Assembly: GCF_000787815.1 (NCBI RefSeq)
Contig: NZ_BBPO01000049.1
Location: forward strand, 1-54,468
Direction: 5' to 3'
Length of the DNA: 54,468 bases
DNA from: Streptacidiphilus neutrinimicus
GTDB taxonomy: Bacteria; Actinomycetota; Actinomycetes; Streptomycetales; Streptomycetaceae
Shown here: piece by piece, positions 8,133 through 16,108 of the stretch
Layout: each line of letters opens with the position of its first letter
Position numbering within the stretch: position 1 is the first letter of the stretch
Position numbers and translations under genes: made by a program
The notes under the pieces: model-generated
What the model saw: the letters and a program-made list of their open reading frames with translations, nothing else
What the model was told of the DNA's origin: nothing
Database searches by the model: none

Positions 8133-8915
8133 ATGGCGCAGCCGCCGAGCACCGCCGCAGCCGCCGGCGGCAACGTCAAGTCGGCCGTGCGGACCGTCGA
8201 ACTCCTGGAGTTCTTCGCGGGCCGACCGGGGCTGCACAGCCTCGCGGAGGTGCAGGAGGCGCTGGGCTACCCCAAGAGCAGCCTCTACATGCTGCTGCGC
8301 ACCCTGGTCGAGCTCGGCTGGGTCGAGACGGACGTCACCGGCACCCGCTACGGCATCGGGATGCGGGCGCTGTTGGTCGGCACCGCCTACATCGACGGCG
8401 ACGAGGTGGTCGCGGCGACGCGCCCCGTCCTCGACCGCCTCGCCGACGAGACCACCGAGACCATCCACCTCGCGCGTCTCGACGGCGCCGACGTCGTCTA
8501 CCTCGCCACCCGCGCCTCCCAGCACTACCTGCGGCCGTTCACCCGTGTCGGTCGGCGGCTGCCCGCGTACGCGACCTCCCTGGGCAAGGCGCTGCTGGCC
8601 ACGCACACCGACGAGGAGCTGGAGCAGCTCCTCCCGGAGCGGCTGGAGCCGCTGACCGAGCACACGCTGACGACGCGTGCGGCGCTGCTGGAGGAGCTGC
8701 ACGCGATCCGTGAGCGCGGTTACGCCACGGACCGGGAGGAGAACACGGTCGGCCTGTGCTGCTTCGCCGTGGACATCCCCTACCGGACGCCCTCCCGGGA
8801 CGCGGTCAGCTGCAGCGTCCCGGCGGCCCGGCTGACACCGGGCCGCGAGCAGATGATCCGCGACGCGCTCCTCGCCGCCCGGGACCGGCTGGCCCTGGCG
8901 ACCCGGCACCTGTAG
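8133..8915 (+). CDS. IclR-family regulator of the uronate locus
   Basis: A 260-residue regulator. The N-terminal winged helix (about 15-75) includes KSAVRTVELLEFF and LGYPKSSLYMLLRTLVELGW; the effector domain (about 85-255) has the IclR landmarks TIHLARLDGADVVYL, AYATSLGKALLA and ENTVGLCCFAVDIPY. Start ATG 8133 has a GAGGG site about 7 nt upstream. It sits beside genes for aldarate and uronate catabolism, processes commonly controlled by IclR (KdgR-like) proteins, so a sugar-acid intermediate as ligand is plausible. Confidence 0.9.
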   Translation: MAQPPSTAAAAGGNVKSAVRTVELLEFFAGRPGLHSLAEVQEALGYPKSSLYMLLRTLVELGWVETDVTGTRYGIGMRALLVGTAYIDGDEVVAATRPVLDRLADETTETIHLARLDGADVVYLATRASQHYLRPFTRVGRRLPAYATSLGKALLATHTDEELEQLLPERLEPLTEHTLTTRAALLEELHAIRERGYATDREENTVGLCCFAVDIPYRTPSRDAVSCSVPAARLTPGREQMIRDALLAARDRLALATRHL

Positions 8916-8926
8916 CGATTCAGGAC

Positions 8927-10072
8927 TCAGCCGAGCGCCGCGACCGCCTTCCGCATGGCGTCCAGGTCGGCGGCGGAGGCCAGCCCAGGGTGGTAGAAGC
9001 GCAGTTCGGTAGCGCCGGCCGCGACCAGGTCGGTGCACCAGGCGGGCAGATCCGCCGGGTCCGCGCCCAGGCCCTGGACCGCCGTCACCGTCGCGACCAC
9101 CCTGCGGCCGCGCCCCGCGTACGCGCGGACCGCGTCGAGCGCGGCGCCGCCGCGGACGCCGCAGAGCAGCACCGGGTCGTGGGCGGCGTCCGGGGAGAGG
9201 CCGGGGGAGGCGCCGCAGGCCAGGGGGTCGGGGTGGGCGTGCAGCAGGACGGGAAGGTCCGGGCGCTCGGCCCGGACCGCCTCGACGGCGCGCTCGCGCA
9301 GGCGGGTCGCGACGCCGGTCCGCATGCGCGCGACCGCCTCGGCCTGCTCGTCGCCGAGCCGTGCGTCGCTCGCCGTGCCGGCGAAGACCGGGTCCAGCGC
9401 GGCCCGGACGTCCGCGCGCAGGCGCGCGGGGTCCGTGCCCGCCTCCCGGTAGGCGTCTTGGCAGGCGGGGCAGAAGCAGAGCGAGAACAGCAGCTTCGCG
9501 CTCGGCGGCAGCGGGACGCCCGCGGTCTTGTCGTGGGCGTGGAGGTGGTCGAAGCCGTACCAGCCGCACGACTCCAACTCCACACCCGCCAGACAGGGTT
9601 GGCTCGCCGCCTCGGCGGCCAGGGTGGCGCAGTGGTGCTGCACCCGCTCCTGGGCGACGCACAGCGCCCACGGGTACCGGTCGCCGTAGGCGTTGACGAC
9701 GGTCGCCTCGGGGTGGCGCAGGCCGAGGCCGTCGTTGTGCGCGAGGATCGTCCAGGCGTAGACCTCGAGCCCGGCGTCGTTCAGCGCCGCCACGGCCGGA
9801 CCGAAGGAGCGGGGGGACCAGGCGGCCTCCACGGGGCGGAGCCGGTCCGCACCGGTCCAGCGGGCGGGATCGAGGGGGTAGGTGAGCGCGGAGTGGTCCG
9901 CCGTCACGACCCTGCGGTGCGGATGGCGCGGCGTCAGAGCCCGTACGGCGTGGTAGGCCGCCGCGACCGAGGCGCGGCGGACGCCGAGGGAGGCGAGCCG
10001 ATCGGCCGCCGCCGGGTCCCCGTCCACGTCCCAGGGGTAGACGTACGCGCCGACGGGCGTCGCCCGCGTCAC
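8927..10072 (-). CDS. Conserved unknown protein of the uronate locus, TIM-barrel-like
   Basis: A 381-residue soluble protein that I do not recognise as a named enzyme. It starts with GAYVYPWDVDGD and has regularly spaced strand/helix units (VYAWTILAHN near 125, GVELESCGWYGFDHLHAHDK near 180, VLLHAHPDP, VVATVTAVQG, ELRFYHPG) resembling a (beta/alpha)8 barrel. A CFCPACQ Cys pair near residue 205 resembles a motif seen in some glycoside-hydrolase-like barrels. GTG at 10072 overlaps the stop of the upstream dehydratase (GTGA), so it is co-translated with a uronate-pathway enzyme. A role in uronic-acid sugar processing is inferred only from context. Confidence 0.75.
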   Translation of the reverse strand: MTRATPVGAYVYPWDVDGDPAAADRLASLGVRRASVAAAYHAVRALTPRHPHRRVVTADHSALTYPLDPARWTGADRLRPVEAAWSPRSFGPAVAALNDAGLEVYAWTILAHNDGLGLRHPEATVVNAYGDRYPWALCVAQERVQHHCATLAAEAASQPCLAGVELESCGWYGFDHLHAHDKTAGVPLPPSAKLLFSLCFCPACQDAYREAGTDPARLRADVRAALDPVFAGTASDARLGDEQAEAVARMRTGVATRLRERAVEAVRAERPDLPVLLHAHPDPLACGASPGLSPDAAHDPVLLCGVRGGAALDAVRAYAGRGRRVVATVTAVQGLGADPADLPAWCTDLVAAGATELRFYHPGLASAADLDAMRKAVAALG

Positions 10073-11007
10073 GCCAGTGCCTCGCGTGTGCGCTCCAGCA
10101 GCGCGAACAGCGTGGCGACGTGCGCCGGGTCAGGCTCCGACAGCGGCGCGCGAACCTCGCCGACAGGGTGGCCGGCCGCCCGCGTCGCGGCCTTGACCAG
10201 CGAGACGGCGTAGCCGGGCCGCAGGCGGCGCAGTTCGACGTAGGGGCGCAGGAAGGTGTCGGTGAGCAGGGCGAGCCTGCCCGTGTCGCCCTCCTCCAGC
10301 GCCCGGTGGAAGGCGAGGGCCAGGTCGGGCGCGAAGCAGAAGACGGCGGAGGAGTAGAGCGGGACGCCGATCGCGCGGTAGGCCTGCTGGGTGGACTCGG
10401 CGGTGGGCATGCCGTTGAAGAAGAGGAAGTCCTCCGCCGCCACGCCTGACGTGCGCACCGCGCTGACGATGCGCAGCATCAGGTCGAGGTCGCCCCGGCC
10501 GTCCTTGAACCCGACGATGTTGGGCGTCTGGGCGAGCCGGGCCACCGTCTCCGGGGTGAAGGCCAACTGGTCGCGCTGGTAGAGGATCAGATCGAGGGAG
10601 GTGGACTCGGCCAGCGCCGTGTAGTGCCGCAGCAGCCCTGCCTGGTCGGCGTCGACGCCAGCGGGCGGCAGCACGAGCAGCGCGTCGGCGCCGCAGGACT
10701 CGGCGGCGCGGGCGTACTCGCGGGCGAGCGCGGTGCCGTAGCCGGTGCCGCCGACGACGGGGACCCGGCCCGCGACGGTGTCCACGGCGGTGCCGAGGAC
10801 CGCGGCGTACTCGTCCGGAGCCAGCGCGGGGAACTCGCCGGTGCCGCAGGCCGCGAAGACGGCGCCGGGGCCGTCCGCCAGCCGGGACTCGAGGTGGACC
10901 CGGTAGCCGCCCGCGTCGAAGCGGCCCGCCGCGTCGAACGCCGTCACTGGGAAGAAGAGCAGGCCGTCGAGGCGACGGGCGAGCGGCGGGGCGGGGTGCT
11001 CGGTCAC
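10069..11007 (-). CDS. kdgD: 5-dehydro-4-deoxyglucarate dehydratase (KdgD-like)
   Basis: A DHDPS-superfamily aldolase/dehydratase of 312 residues from GTG 11007. It has the KdgD signature start LARRLDGLLFFPVTAFDA, then GTGEFPAL, the Tyr of LILYQRDQ near 142 and the Schiff-base Lys in VGFKDGRGD near 165. The enzyme converts 5-dehydro-4-deoxy-D-glucarate to 2-oxoglutarate semialdehyde with loss of CO2 and water. GTG 11007 is preferred because AAGGGA lies about 10 nt upstream; an ATG at 11034 is also in frame, but its GGAGG is too close. It is divergent from the uronate dehydrogenase gene and forms an operon with the unknown gene downstream. No glucarate dehydratase is visible in the window. Confidence 0.85.
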   Translation of the reverse strand: MTEHPAPPLARRLDGLLFFPVTAFDAAGRFDAGGYRVHLESRLADGPGAVFAACGTGEFPALAPDEYAAVLGTAVDTVAGRVPVVGGTGYGTALAREYARAAESCGADALLVLPPAGVDADQAGLLRHYTALAESTSLDLILYQRDQLAFTPETVARLAQTPNIVGFKDGRGDLDLMLRIVSAVRTSGVAAEDFLFFNGMPTAESTQQAYRAIGVPLYSSAVFCFAPDLALAFHRALEEGDTGRLALLTDTFLRPYVELRRLRPGYAVSLVKAATRAAGHPVGEVRAPLSEPDPAHVATLFALLERTREALA

Positions 11008-11075
11008 GGGCGCGATCCCTTTCTCGGCAACCATGCCTCCACCGTGCATCCAGGTACGTGGATCGTGTGCATGGA

Positions 11076-11161
11076 TGTGAACACGGTCGAGCGTAGGTCG
11101 CGCCGCAGGGTCGGTCAAGGATGGGCGTTCCTGTATGTGAACGAGAGCCTCTCTTGTGAAC
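11076..11161. promoter_or_regulatory. Divergent promoter region with three TGTGAAC boxes
   Basis: The heptamer TGTGAAC occurs at 11076-11082, 11136-11142 and 11155-11161, all in the same orientation, between the divergent kdgD-like and udh-like genes. The same heptamer lies upstream of the IclR gene at 8104-8110. Box spacings are 60 and 19 nt. This points to control of the whole locus by the IclR protein (inference). Confidence 0.5.
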
Positions 11162-11230
11162 GGCCTCGGCTTCTGTGAGCATGAGCCGCACACGAGTCGA
11201 CATCACGAGCCGACATCACGAGGAGACTCC

Positions 11231-12052
11231 GTGTCCCGGATTCTGATCACCGGCGCGGCGGGCGGCGTCGGAACTCTGCTGAGGCCCCGGCTGGCCCGCC
11301 CCGGGCGGACCCTGCGCCTTCTCGACGTCGCCGCACTGACGCCCCGCGAGGGCGAGGAAGCGGTCCAGGTCTCCGTCACCGATCTGGACGCGATGACGCG
11401 GGCCTGCGAGGAGGTGGACGCCGTCGTCCACCTCGGCGGCATCTCGGGCGAGGCGCCCTGGGCGGACATCCTCGACGTCAACATCAACGGCACCTGGACG
11501 GTGTTCGAGGCCGCCCGGCGGGCCGGTGTGCCGCGCGTGGTCTTCGCCTCCTCCAACCACGCCGTCGGCTTCCACACCCCGGACGAGTACCCGCTCACCG
11601 TCGACGCCCCGCCGTTGCCCGACACCTACTACGGCGTCTCCAAGGTCGCGGGCGAGGCCCTCGGCGCGCTCTACCACCACCGCTACGGGCTCGACGTCGT
11701 CTGCGTCCGCATCCTCACCTGCGCCCCGGAGCCGCCCGACGCGCGCGCCCTCGCCACCTGGCTGTCGCCCGACGACTGCGCGCGGCTGATGGAGGCATGC
11801 CTGACCGCTCCGAGCCCCGGCTACCGGATCGTGCACGGCGTCTCCGGCAACACCCGCGGCGGCTGGGTCTCCCTCCAGGAGGCCGCGGAACTCGGCTACA
11901 CCCCCGAGGACGACGCCGAGGATTACGCGGACGCGGTCCTCGCGCGCCAGGGCGAACCGAGCCCGGACGATCCGGTCTTCGCCCACCTCGGCGGCTGCTT
12001 CACCTTCCACGCCCTCGACGCCGACCGCCTGGGCGGCACGGTGGACGGCTGA
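11231..12052 (+). CDS. udh: Uronate dehydrogenase (NAD-dependent SDR/epimerase fold)
   Basis: A 273-residue extended-SDR protein. The dinucleotide motif GAAGGVG is at 8-14, a Ser-rich active-site segment VVFASSNHAVGFH near 107, and the catalytic YxxxK as YYGVSK near 133-138. The lengths and the HAVGFH and LRILTC segments fit bacterial uronate dehydrogenases, which oxidise D-glucuronate or D-galacturonate to the aldaro-lactone. That product feeds a pathway that includes the neighbouring kdgD-like dehydratase. GTG 11231 has a GAGGAG site 7 nt upstream. It could also be another NAD-epimerase, but the divergent kdgD-like gene favours Udh. Confidence 0.82.
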   Translation: MSRILITGAAGGVGTLLRPRLARPGRTLRLLDVAALTPREGEEAVQVSVTDLDAMTRACEEVDAVVHLGGISGEAPWADILDVNINGTWTVFEAARRAGVPRVVFASSNHAVGFHTPDEYPLTVDAPPLPDTYYGVSKVAGEALGALYHHRYGLDVVCVRILTCAPEPPDARALATWLSPDDCARLMEACLTAPSPGYRIVHGVSGNTRGGWVSLQEAAELGYTPEDDAEDYADAVLARQGEPSPDDPVFAHLGGCFTFHALDADRLGGTVDG

Positions 12053-12139
12053 GCGCCGGGGCGTCACGAACCGACGAACCCCCACTCCGGCAGCACGAGT
12101 TGACCGGGTCGCCCCCATCCCCACAACCGAGGGAGTCAG

Positions 12140-13063
12140 ATGTCCCCCACCGTCGAACGCCGCCAGGGCCGACACGGCCGTCGCGCGAAGGCGCCGGTCG
12201 CGCTCGCGACCGCCGGCGCGCTCATGGCCGCCACTGCCGTCGGCTTAGCGCTGGCCGGCCCGAGCGCCACGGCCGCCGCCGTCCGCGCCCCGCGCGGATC
12301 CGCCGCCTGGACCGGCCAGTTCACCGGCTACGGCTCCGGCGCCTGGAAGTCCGCCTGGGGCTGGACCTCCACCGGCTCCTGGGGCGCGGCCGACGTCAGG
12401 CAGGTCACCGATCCCACCGCGCCCGGCGACCACAGCGCCCTGGAGGTCACCTACGGCGCCGGCTCCTCCGCCCCCTCCTGCACCGACTGCCCGAACCCCG
12501 GCGGCGCGCAGTTCTACACCCGGCTCGCCTCGCTGAGCGGCGGCTCGGCCCTCGCCTCATCCACGACGCTCGATCTCCGGTACGCCGTCAAGTTCCCCAT
12601 CGGCCACGACTTCGGCAAGGCGGGCAAGCTCCCCGGCCTGTACGGCGGCCAGATCGGCCAGGAGTCCGGCGGCAACCACGGCGACGGCTGGTCCACCCGC
12701 TACATGTGGCGCGGCGCGAAGGGCGTGTCGAACAACGGCGAGGTCTACCTCTACACCCCGACCGACTCCGGCCCCACCGGCTACGGCGTGGACCTGGGCG
12801 TCGGCGACTGGACCTGGCCCGCCGACGGCAGGTGGCACACCGTCGAGCAGTTGGTGGACCGCGGCACCGGCGACGTCACCGTCTGGTTCGACGCCCGCAA
12901 GGTCGCGACCTTCACCGGCGCCGCGTCCGGCATCGGCTCGATCCCCTTCAGCGGCGTGCTCTTCTCCACCTTCTACGGCGGGCACGACACCACGTGGGGT
13001 CCGAAGACGACCTCGCACACCTACTTCGCCGACTTCTCGCTCTCCCGGTCCGTGCAGCACTGA
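12140..13063 (+). CDS. Secreted polysaccharide lyase, PL14-like (alginate/glucuronan lyase)
   Basis: A 307-residue exported protein with an Arg-rich start, hydrophobic core and Ala-rich cleavage region (signal peptide about 1-48). The mature part resembles the PL14-type lyase jelly-roll: KLPGLYGGQIG near 170, then WSTRYMWRGAKG, EVYLYTP and DGRWHTVEQLV with VTVWFDARKV. A uronic-acid polymer lyase would supply the substrate for the adjacent uronate dehydrogenase route, tying degradation outside to oxidation inside. GAGGGA precedes the ATG. Polymer specificity is not visible from sequence. Confidence 0.75.
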   Translation: MSPTVERRQGRHGRRAKAPVALATAGALMAATAVGLALAGPSATAAAVRAPRGSAAWTGQFTGYGSGAWKSAWGWTSTGSWGAADVRQVTDPTAPGDHSALEVTYGAGSSAPSCTDCPNPGGAQFYTRLASLSGGSALASSTTLDLRYAVKFPIGHDFGKAGKLPGLYGGQIGQESGGNHGDGWSTRYMWRGAKGVSNNGEVYLYTPTDSGPTGYGVDLGVGDWTWPADGRWHTVEQLVDRGTGDVTVWFDARKVATFTGAASGIGSIPFSGVLFSTFYGGHDTTWGPKTTSHTYFADFSLSRSVQH

Positions 13064-13161
13064 GCTGCCGGTCAGGCCGGGGACCGTGCTCGCGATGCCC
13101 GATCTGCTCACTTTTTGAGACGCTTCGTCCCGTGGCGTGGATGTCCTGCCATCCTGAGCGC

Positions 13162-13434
13162 GTGAGCACGGTCCTTGAAACCCCCGTCCCGCGCCCGGCT
13201 CGCGTCGCGACCGGGCCGACCCTGATCGCGACCGCCGTCCCCGGCGGCCGTCTGCTCGGCCGCCTCGCGGCGGTGCTGAGCGTCCACCCGGTCCAGGCCC
13301 TGGCCGTCCGGACCGACTCGGCCGGTCCGGCGGTCGTCGAGATCACCGTCGCGGAGTCCCACCGGGCCCGGGTCCGCGCCAAGCTGCTGCGCATGGTCGA
13401 CGTGCTGGACGTCGTCGACGGCGCGGTCGGCTGA
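13162..13434 (+). CDS. Small ACT-like protein, unknown function
   Basis: A 90-residue protein from GTG 13162. After a Pro/Arg-rich lead it has a beta-alpha-beta pattern (LIATAVPGGRLLGRLAAVLS, then PAVVEITVAESHRARV and LLRMVDVLDVVDGAVG) like a minimal ACT domain. No catalytic motif is visible. Codon use is normal for the region, and a hairpin follows 15 nt after the stop, supporting a real monocistronic gene. Confidence 0.6.
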   Translation: MSTVLETPVPRPARVATGPTLIATAVPGGRLLGRLAAVLSVHPVQALAVRTDSAGPAVVEITVAESHRARVRAKLLRMVDVLDVVDGAVG

Positions 13435-13448
13435 GGTCCGCAGGCTTC

Positions 13449-13482
13449 GGGGCTCCGGGGGGCCCGGGCGTCCCGGAGCCCC
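13449..13482. terminator. Hairpin after the ACT-like gene
   Basis: GGGGCTCCGGG and CCCGGAGCCCC form a perfect 11-bp stem with a 12-nt loop, 15 nt downstream of the stop codon. Confidence 0.6.
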
Positions 13483-13519
13483 TGCGTCCGGAGCCCTGCG
13501 TCCGGAGCCCCTGCGTCCG
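13474..13519. repeat. Short tandem repeat, about three 14-15-bp units
   Basis: The unit CCGGAGCCCCTGCGT occurs at 13474, again (one C shorter) at 13489, and at 13503, followed by a partial fourth. Its first copy is also the 3' arm of the preceding hairpin, so the repeat may have grown from the terminator. Confidence 0.7.
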
Positions 13520-13583
13520 GAGGGCCGCATCGGCGGCGAGGGCGCATCCTGGAAGCATCCGGACCGAGGAGGTGCCGTACGTC

Positions 13584-13832
13584 ATGACGCTCTTCATGGA
13601 CGTCCACCACGGGATGACCGGGATCACCGCCGACCAGCTGGCGGCGGCGCACCAGGCCGACCTCGCGATCGAGGCTGAGGAACACGTCCACTTCAAGCAG
13701 GCCTGGGCCGACCCCGAGTCGGGCACGGTCTACTGCCTGTCCGAGGCGCCCTCCATGGACGCCGTCAAGCGCATCCACGAGCGCGCCGGTCATGCCGCCG
13801 ACGAGATCCACCCGGTCTCGTTGACCGTCTGA
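13584..13832 (+). CDS. SCO4226-like nickel-binding protein (DUF4242)
   Basis: An 82-residue protein closely resembling the Streptomyces SCO4226 nickel-binding family: MDVHHGMTGITADQLAAAH, then EEHVHFKQAWADPESGTVYCL and KRIHERAGHAADEI. His, Glu and Cys residues of the known metal sites are present. ATG 13584 is chosen; a GTG at 13572 is in frame but lies directly on the GAGGAGG ribosome binding site. It is convergent with the methyltransferase gene and the two share the hairpin at 13857-13879. Confidence 0.85.
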   Translation: MTLFMDVHHGMTGITADQLAAAHQADLAIEAEEHVHFKQAWADPESGTVYCLSEAPSMDAVKRIHERAGHAADEIHPVSLTV

Positions 13833-13856
13833 CCGCGAGTGACCACGTTCCGCCAC

Positions 13857-13879
13857 GCCCCCGGCCGCGCGCCGGGGGC
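13857..13879. terminator. Bidirectional hairpin between convergent genes
   Basis: GCCCCCGGC-CGCGC-GCCGGGGGC is a perfect 9-bp stem with a 5-nt loop, placed between the stops of the nickel-binding gene and the convergent methyltransferase gene. Confidence 0.65.
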
Positions 13880-13881
13880 CT

Positions 13882-13941
13882 TCCCGTCCGACGTCCCGTC
13901 CGACGTCCCGTCCGGCGTCCCGTCCGACGTCCCGTCCGACG
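13882..13941. repeat. Five 12-bp tandem repeats (TCCCGTCCGACG)
   Basis: Five head-to-tail copies start at 13882, 13894, 13906, 13918 and 13930; the third has one substitution (GACG to GGCG), and a sixth, degenerate copy overlaps the stop codon of the methyltransferase. The array lies wholly in the intergenic space, 3' of the methyltransferase gene. Confidence 0.85.
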
Positions 13942-14568
13942 TCAGGTCCGGCGCCACGGGCGGCGGAACGGCAGCAGGGCCGGGACGCGTCGGCGGTAGT
14001 CGCGGTACTGGTCGCCGAACTCGGCTGCCATCAGGCCGTCTTCGACACGGACGCGGCGCAGCAGCCAGGGCACGGTGACTGCGGTGGCCGCCAGCCAGAC
14101 GCCGAAGCCCTCGGCGAGGGTCGCGCCGACGACGACCCCGAGGAACCCCGTGTAGATGGGGTGCCGCACACGGGCGTACGGCCCGTTCGTGCGCAGCTCG
14201 TGGCCCTCCTGGACCAGCGGGACGCTCGCCCACATCGCGCCGAGCACCAGGCGCGCCCAGACCAGCAGCGCCGTCGACGCGACGGCCAGCGCCGCGCCCG
14301 TGATCCCGAGCACCGGGTTCCAGTAGCGCAGGTGGCGCCAGAACGGACTGTGCGCCGGACCGGTCAGCACGATCATCGCGGCGATGCCGAGCACCAGCGC
14401 GATCCGCGCCGGCAACGAGGCGCGCAGACCGCGCAGCCAGCCACGCGCCCGCTCCCGGGAACCGTGCGCGAGAAGCCCGAAGTAGAGGGCGCCCAGCAGC
14501 CAGGTGACTCCGAAGACCACGATGCAGCCGCTCACGACGCCCTGCACGGCCGTCTGCACTCCGCTCAT
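13942..14568 (-). CDS. Isoprenylcysteine carboxyl-methyltransferase-family membrane protein
   Basis: A 208-residue polytopic protein with about five hydrophobic segments. The C-terminal half carries the ICMT signature: GHELRTNGPYARVRHPIYTG near 135-155 (with the conserved Arg-His-Pro) and later AAEFGDQYRDYRRRVPALLP. Family members methylate prenylcysteines or other small lipophilic substrates using S-adenosylmethionine; bacterial substrates are mostly unknown. ATG 14568 has no clear ribosome binding site. The frame continues upstream to 14727, but that part is Pro/His-rich and non-conserved. Confidence 0.8.
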   Translation of the reverse strand: MSGVQTAVQGVVSGCIVVFGVTWLLGALYFGLLAHGSRERARGWLRGLRASLPARIALVLGIAAMIVLTGPAHSPFWRHLRYWNPVLGITGAALAVASTALLVWARLVLGAMWASVPLVQEGHELRTNGPYARVRHPIYTGFLGVVVGATLAEGFGVWLAATAVTVPWLLRRVRVEDGLMAAEFGDQYRDYRRRVPALLPFRRPWRRT

Positions 14569-14704
14569 GGCGTAAGCGTTCCCCCGCGCGCGACGCCGGG
14601 GCACCACCCTGGGGTGGAGATCCGGGTGGAGGTGCGGAGGGGGAGGTTGGGGACTTTGGGGATGGTTTGGGTGGATCGTCTTCGAGAGGTTTTCGACGCC
14701 GCAG

Positions 14705-14734
14705 TTGATCCGGTCACGATCCGGCAACTATGGT
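14705..14734 (+). promoter_or_regulatory. Candidate promoter for the riboswitch-NlpC transcript
   Basis: TTGATC (14705-14710) and TATGGT (14729-14734) are separated by 18 nt. The position, about 100 nt upstream of the riboswitch core, suits a long structured leader. Confidence 0.45.
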
Positions 14735-14839
14735 TCACCTTCGAACCGTTGTGCAGTCGATCGTCCGAGGGACATCCACGACGGTTCCCGTCGAGTCTGT
14801 CGAGGACTTCGGACCGATCCGCGCAGGTCGCGCGGGGAC

Positions 14840-14990
14840 GCCCGGAGGACGAGACGGAGCCGGGGACCCACTTCCCCGGGGTGAATCGGCATCAGGGCGG
14901 TTGCGGCGCGTGCGTGCACGCGAGGCGACCGTGAGATGTCGTAGGGCAGACTTCCGGCCCGAACCCGTCAGCTCACCCGGTAGACGGCCA
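14840..14990 (+). ncRNA. c-di-AMP riboswitch (ydaO-yuaA class)
   Basis: The leader contains the conserved ydaO blocks in order: GGAGCCGGGGACCCA at 14856-14870, then CCCCGGGGTGAATCGG ending near 14889, AGGGCGG, and at the 3' side CCGAACCCGTCAGCTCACCC followed by GGTAGACGG (to about 14986). Spacing and order match the c-di-AMP-binding class that precedes cell-wall hydrolase genes such as rpfA in Streptomyces. The coding start follows about 20 nt later. In this class ligand binding turns expression off. End points are approximate. Confidence 0.88.
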
Positions 14991-15010
14991 GGAAGAAGGA
15001 GCCCGTCCAG

Positions 15011-16021
15011 GTGGCGTCCCACCGCCGTCCCGCCGCGCCCAGTCGCACCCGTACCCGAATATCCGCGCTCACCGTCGTGGCGGCCACGAGTGTCGGCCTG
15101 GCCACGCAGACGGCGCAGGCGGCCCCGCAGCCGAGCACCTCCCAGCTGAAGTCCCAGCTCGACCAGCTCAACAGTCAGGCGGACCAGGCGGTCGAGGCGT
15201 ACAACCAGGCTCAGGCGCAGCAGCAGCAGATCCAGCAGAAGGTCTCGATCCTTCAGGACGAGATCGCGCGGAACCAGGCCAAGGCGAACGACCTGCTGGA
15301 CAGCGTCGGCGCGATCGCGCAGAGCCAGTACGCCTCCGGCGCGGTGGACCCCACCGTGCAGCTGATGCTCACCAGCGACCCGGGCGAGTTCCTGCAGAAG
15401 GCCTCCTCGATGAACCAGCTGACGAGCAACGAGGCCTCCCAGCTGACCCTGCTCCAGGCCGAGGAGAGCACCCTCGCCCGCGAGAAGGCCGAGGCGGAGC
15501 AGGAGCTGCAGTCCCTGCAGGCGATCACGCAGAAGGCCCAGGCGCTGAAGAACGCGGCGGCGGCGAAGGTCAAGGCCACCCAGAAGCTGCTCGACTCCGC
15601 GACGGCCAGTCAGCGCACCGTCCTGGTCGGCGGCACCGGCTCCAACCTGAACTACGGCGGCGCGGCCGGCGACTCCATCGAGGCCGCGGCCTTCGCCGCC
15701 GCGAAGACCAAGATCGGCTCGCCCTACAACTGGGGCTCGACCGGCCCGAACGAGTTCGACTGCTCGGGCTTCATGATGTGGTCCTACGAGCAGGCGGGCT
15801 ACCAGCTCGGCCGCGACACCTACGCCCAGATGACCGACGGCACCCCGGTCACCTCCGTCGCCGACCTGCGCGTGGGCGACCTGGTCTTCTTCAACGGCGG
15901 CGAGCACGTCGGCATGTACGCCGGCAACGGCGTCGTCCTGCACGCCCCGCACACGGGCGCGGTGGTCCGCTTCGAGTCCATCTCGACCATCGGCTCGATC
16001 TACGCGATGCGCCACATCTGA
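15011..16021 (+). CDS. Secreted NlpC/P60 peptidoglycan endopeptidase
   Basis: A 336-residue exported cell-wall hydrolase: signal peptide (about 1-38, ending QTAQA), a long Gln/Ala-rich coiled coil (about 42-205), and an NlpC/P60 domain (about 225-336). The catalytic Cys is in FDCSGFM near 252, the first His in GGEHVGMY near 298, and the polar third residue in VLHAPHTG near 310. Such enzymes cut D-Glu-mesoDap bonds in stem peptides during growth or germination. GTG 15011 follows GAAGGAG. The c-di-AMP riboswitch upstream places it under control of osmotic and wall signalling. Confidence 0.93.
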   Translation: MASHRRPAAPSRTRTRISALTVVAATSVGLATQTAQAAPQPSTSQLKSQLDQLNSQADQAVEAYNQAQAQQQQIQQKVSILQDEIARNQAKANDLLDSVGAIAQSQYASGAVDPTVQLMLTSDPGEFLQKASSMNQLTSNEASQLTLLQAEESTLAREKAEAEQELQSLQAITQKAQALKNAAAAKVKATQKLLDSATASQRTVLVGGTGSNLNYGGAAGDSIEAAAFAAAKTKIGSPYNWGSTGPNEFDCSGFMMWSYEQAGYQLGRDTYAQMTDGTPVTSVADLRVGDLVFFNGGEHVGMYAGNGVVLHAPHTGAVVRFESISTIGSIYAMRHI

Positions 16022-16039
16022 GCCGTCGCGCGCCGACAC

Positions 16040-16078
16040 GGCCCCTGGGGCGGCGGATCCTCTGCCGCCCCAGGGGCC
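16040..16078. terminator. Strong hairpin after the NlpC/P60 gene
   Basis: GGCCCCTGGGGCGGC pairs perfectly with GCCGCCCCAGGGGCC (15 bp) around a 9-nt loop, and TT follows. It begins 18 nt after the stop codon. Confidence 0.85.
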
Positions 16079-16108
16079 TTCGCATACCTGTCTCAGGCTC
16101 ACCGGAAG

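Noticed and set aside
11797-13434. 545-residue open frame covering the lyase gene and the ACT-like gene
   Set aside because: Only its last 90 residues (from GTG 13162) look like protein; the rest is an Arg-rich out-of-frame reading of udh and the lyase.
13882-13941. Coding repeat domain (Pro-Ser-Asp-Val repeats) on the plus strand
   Set aside because: The frame containing it has no start with support and lies between convergent genes beyond a terminator hairpin.
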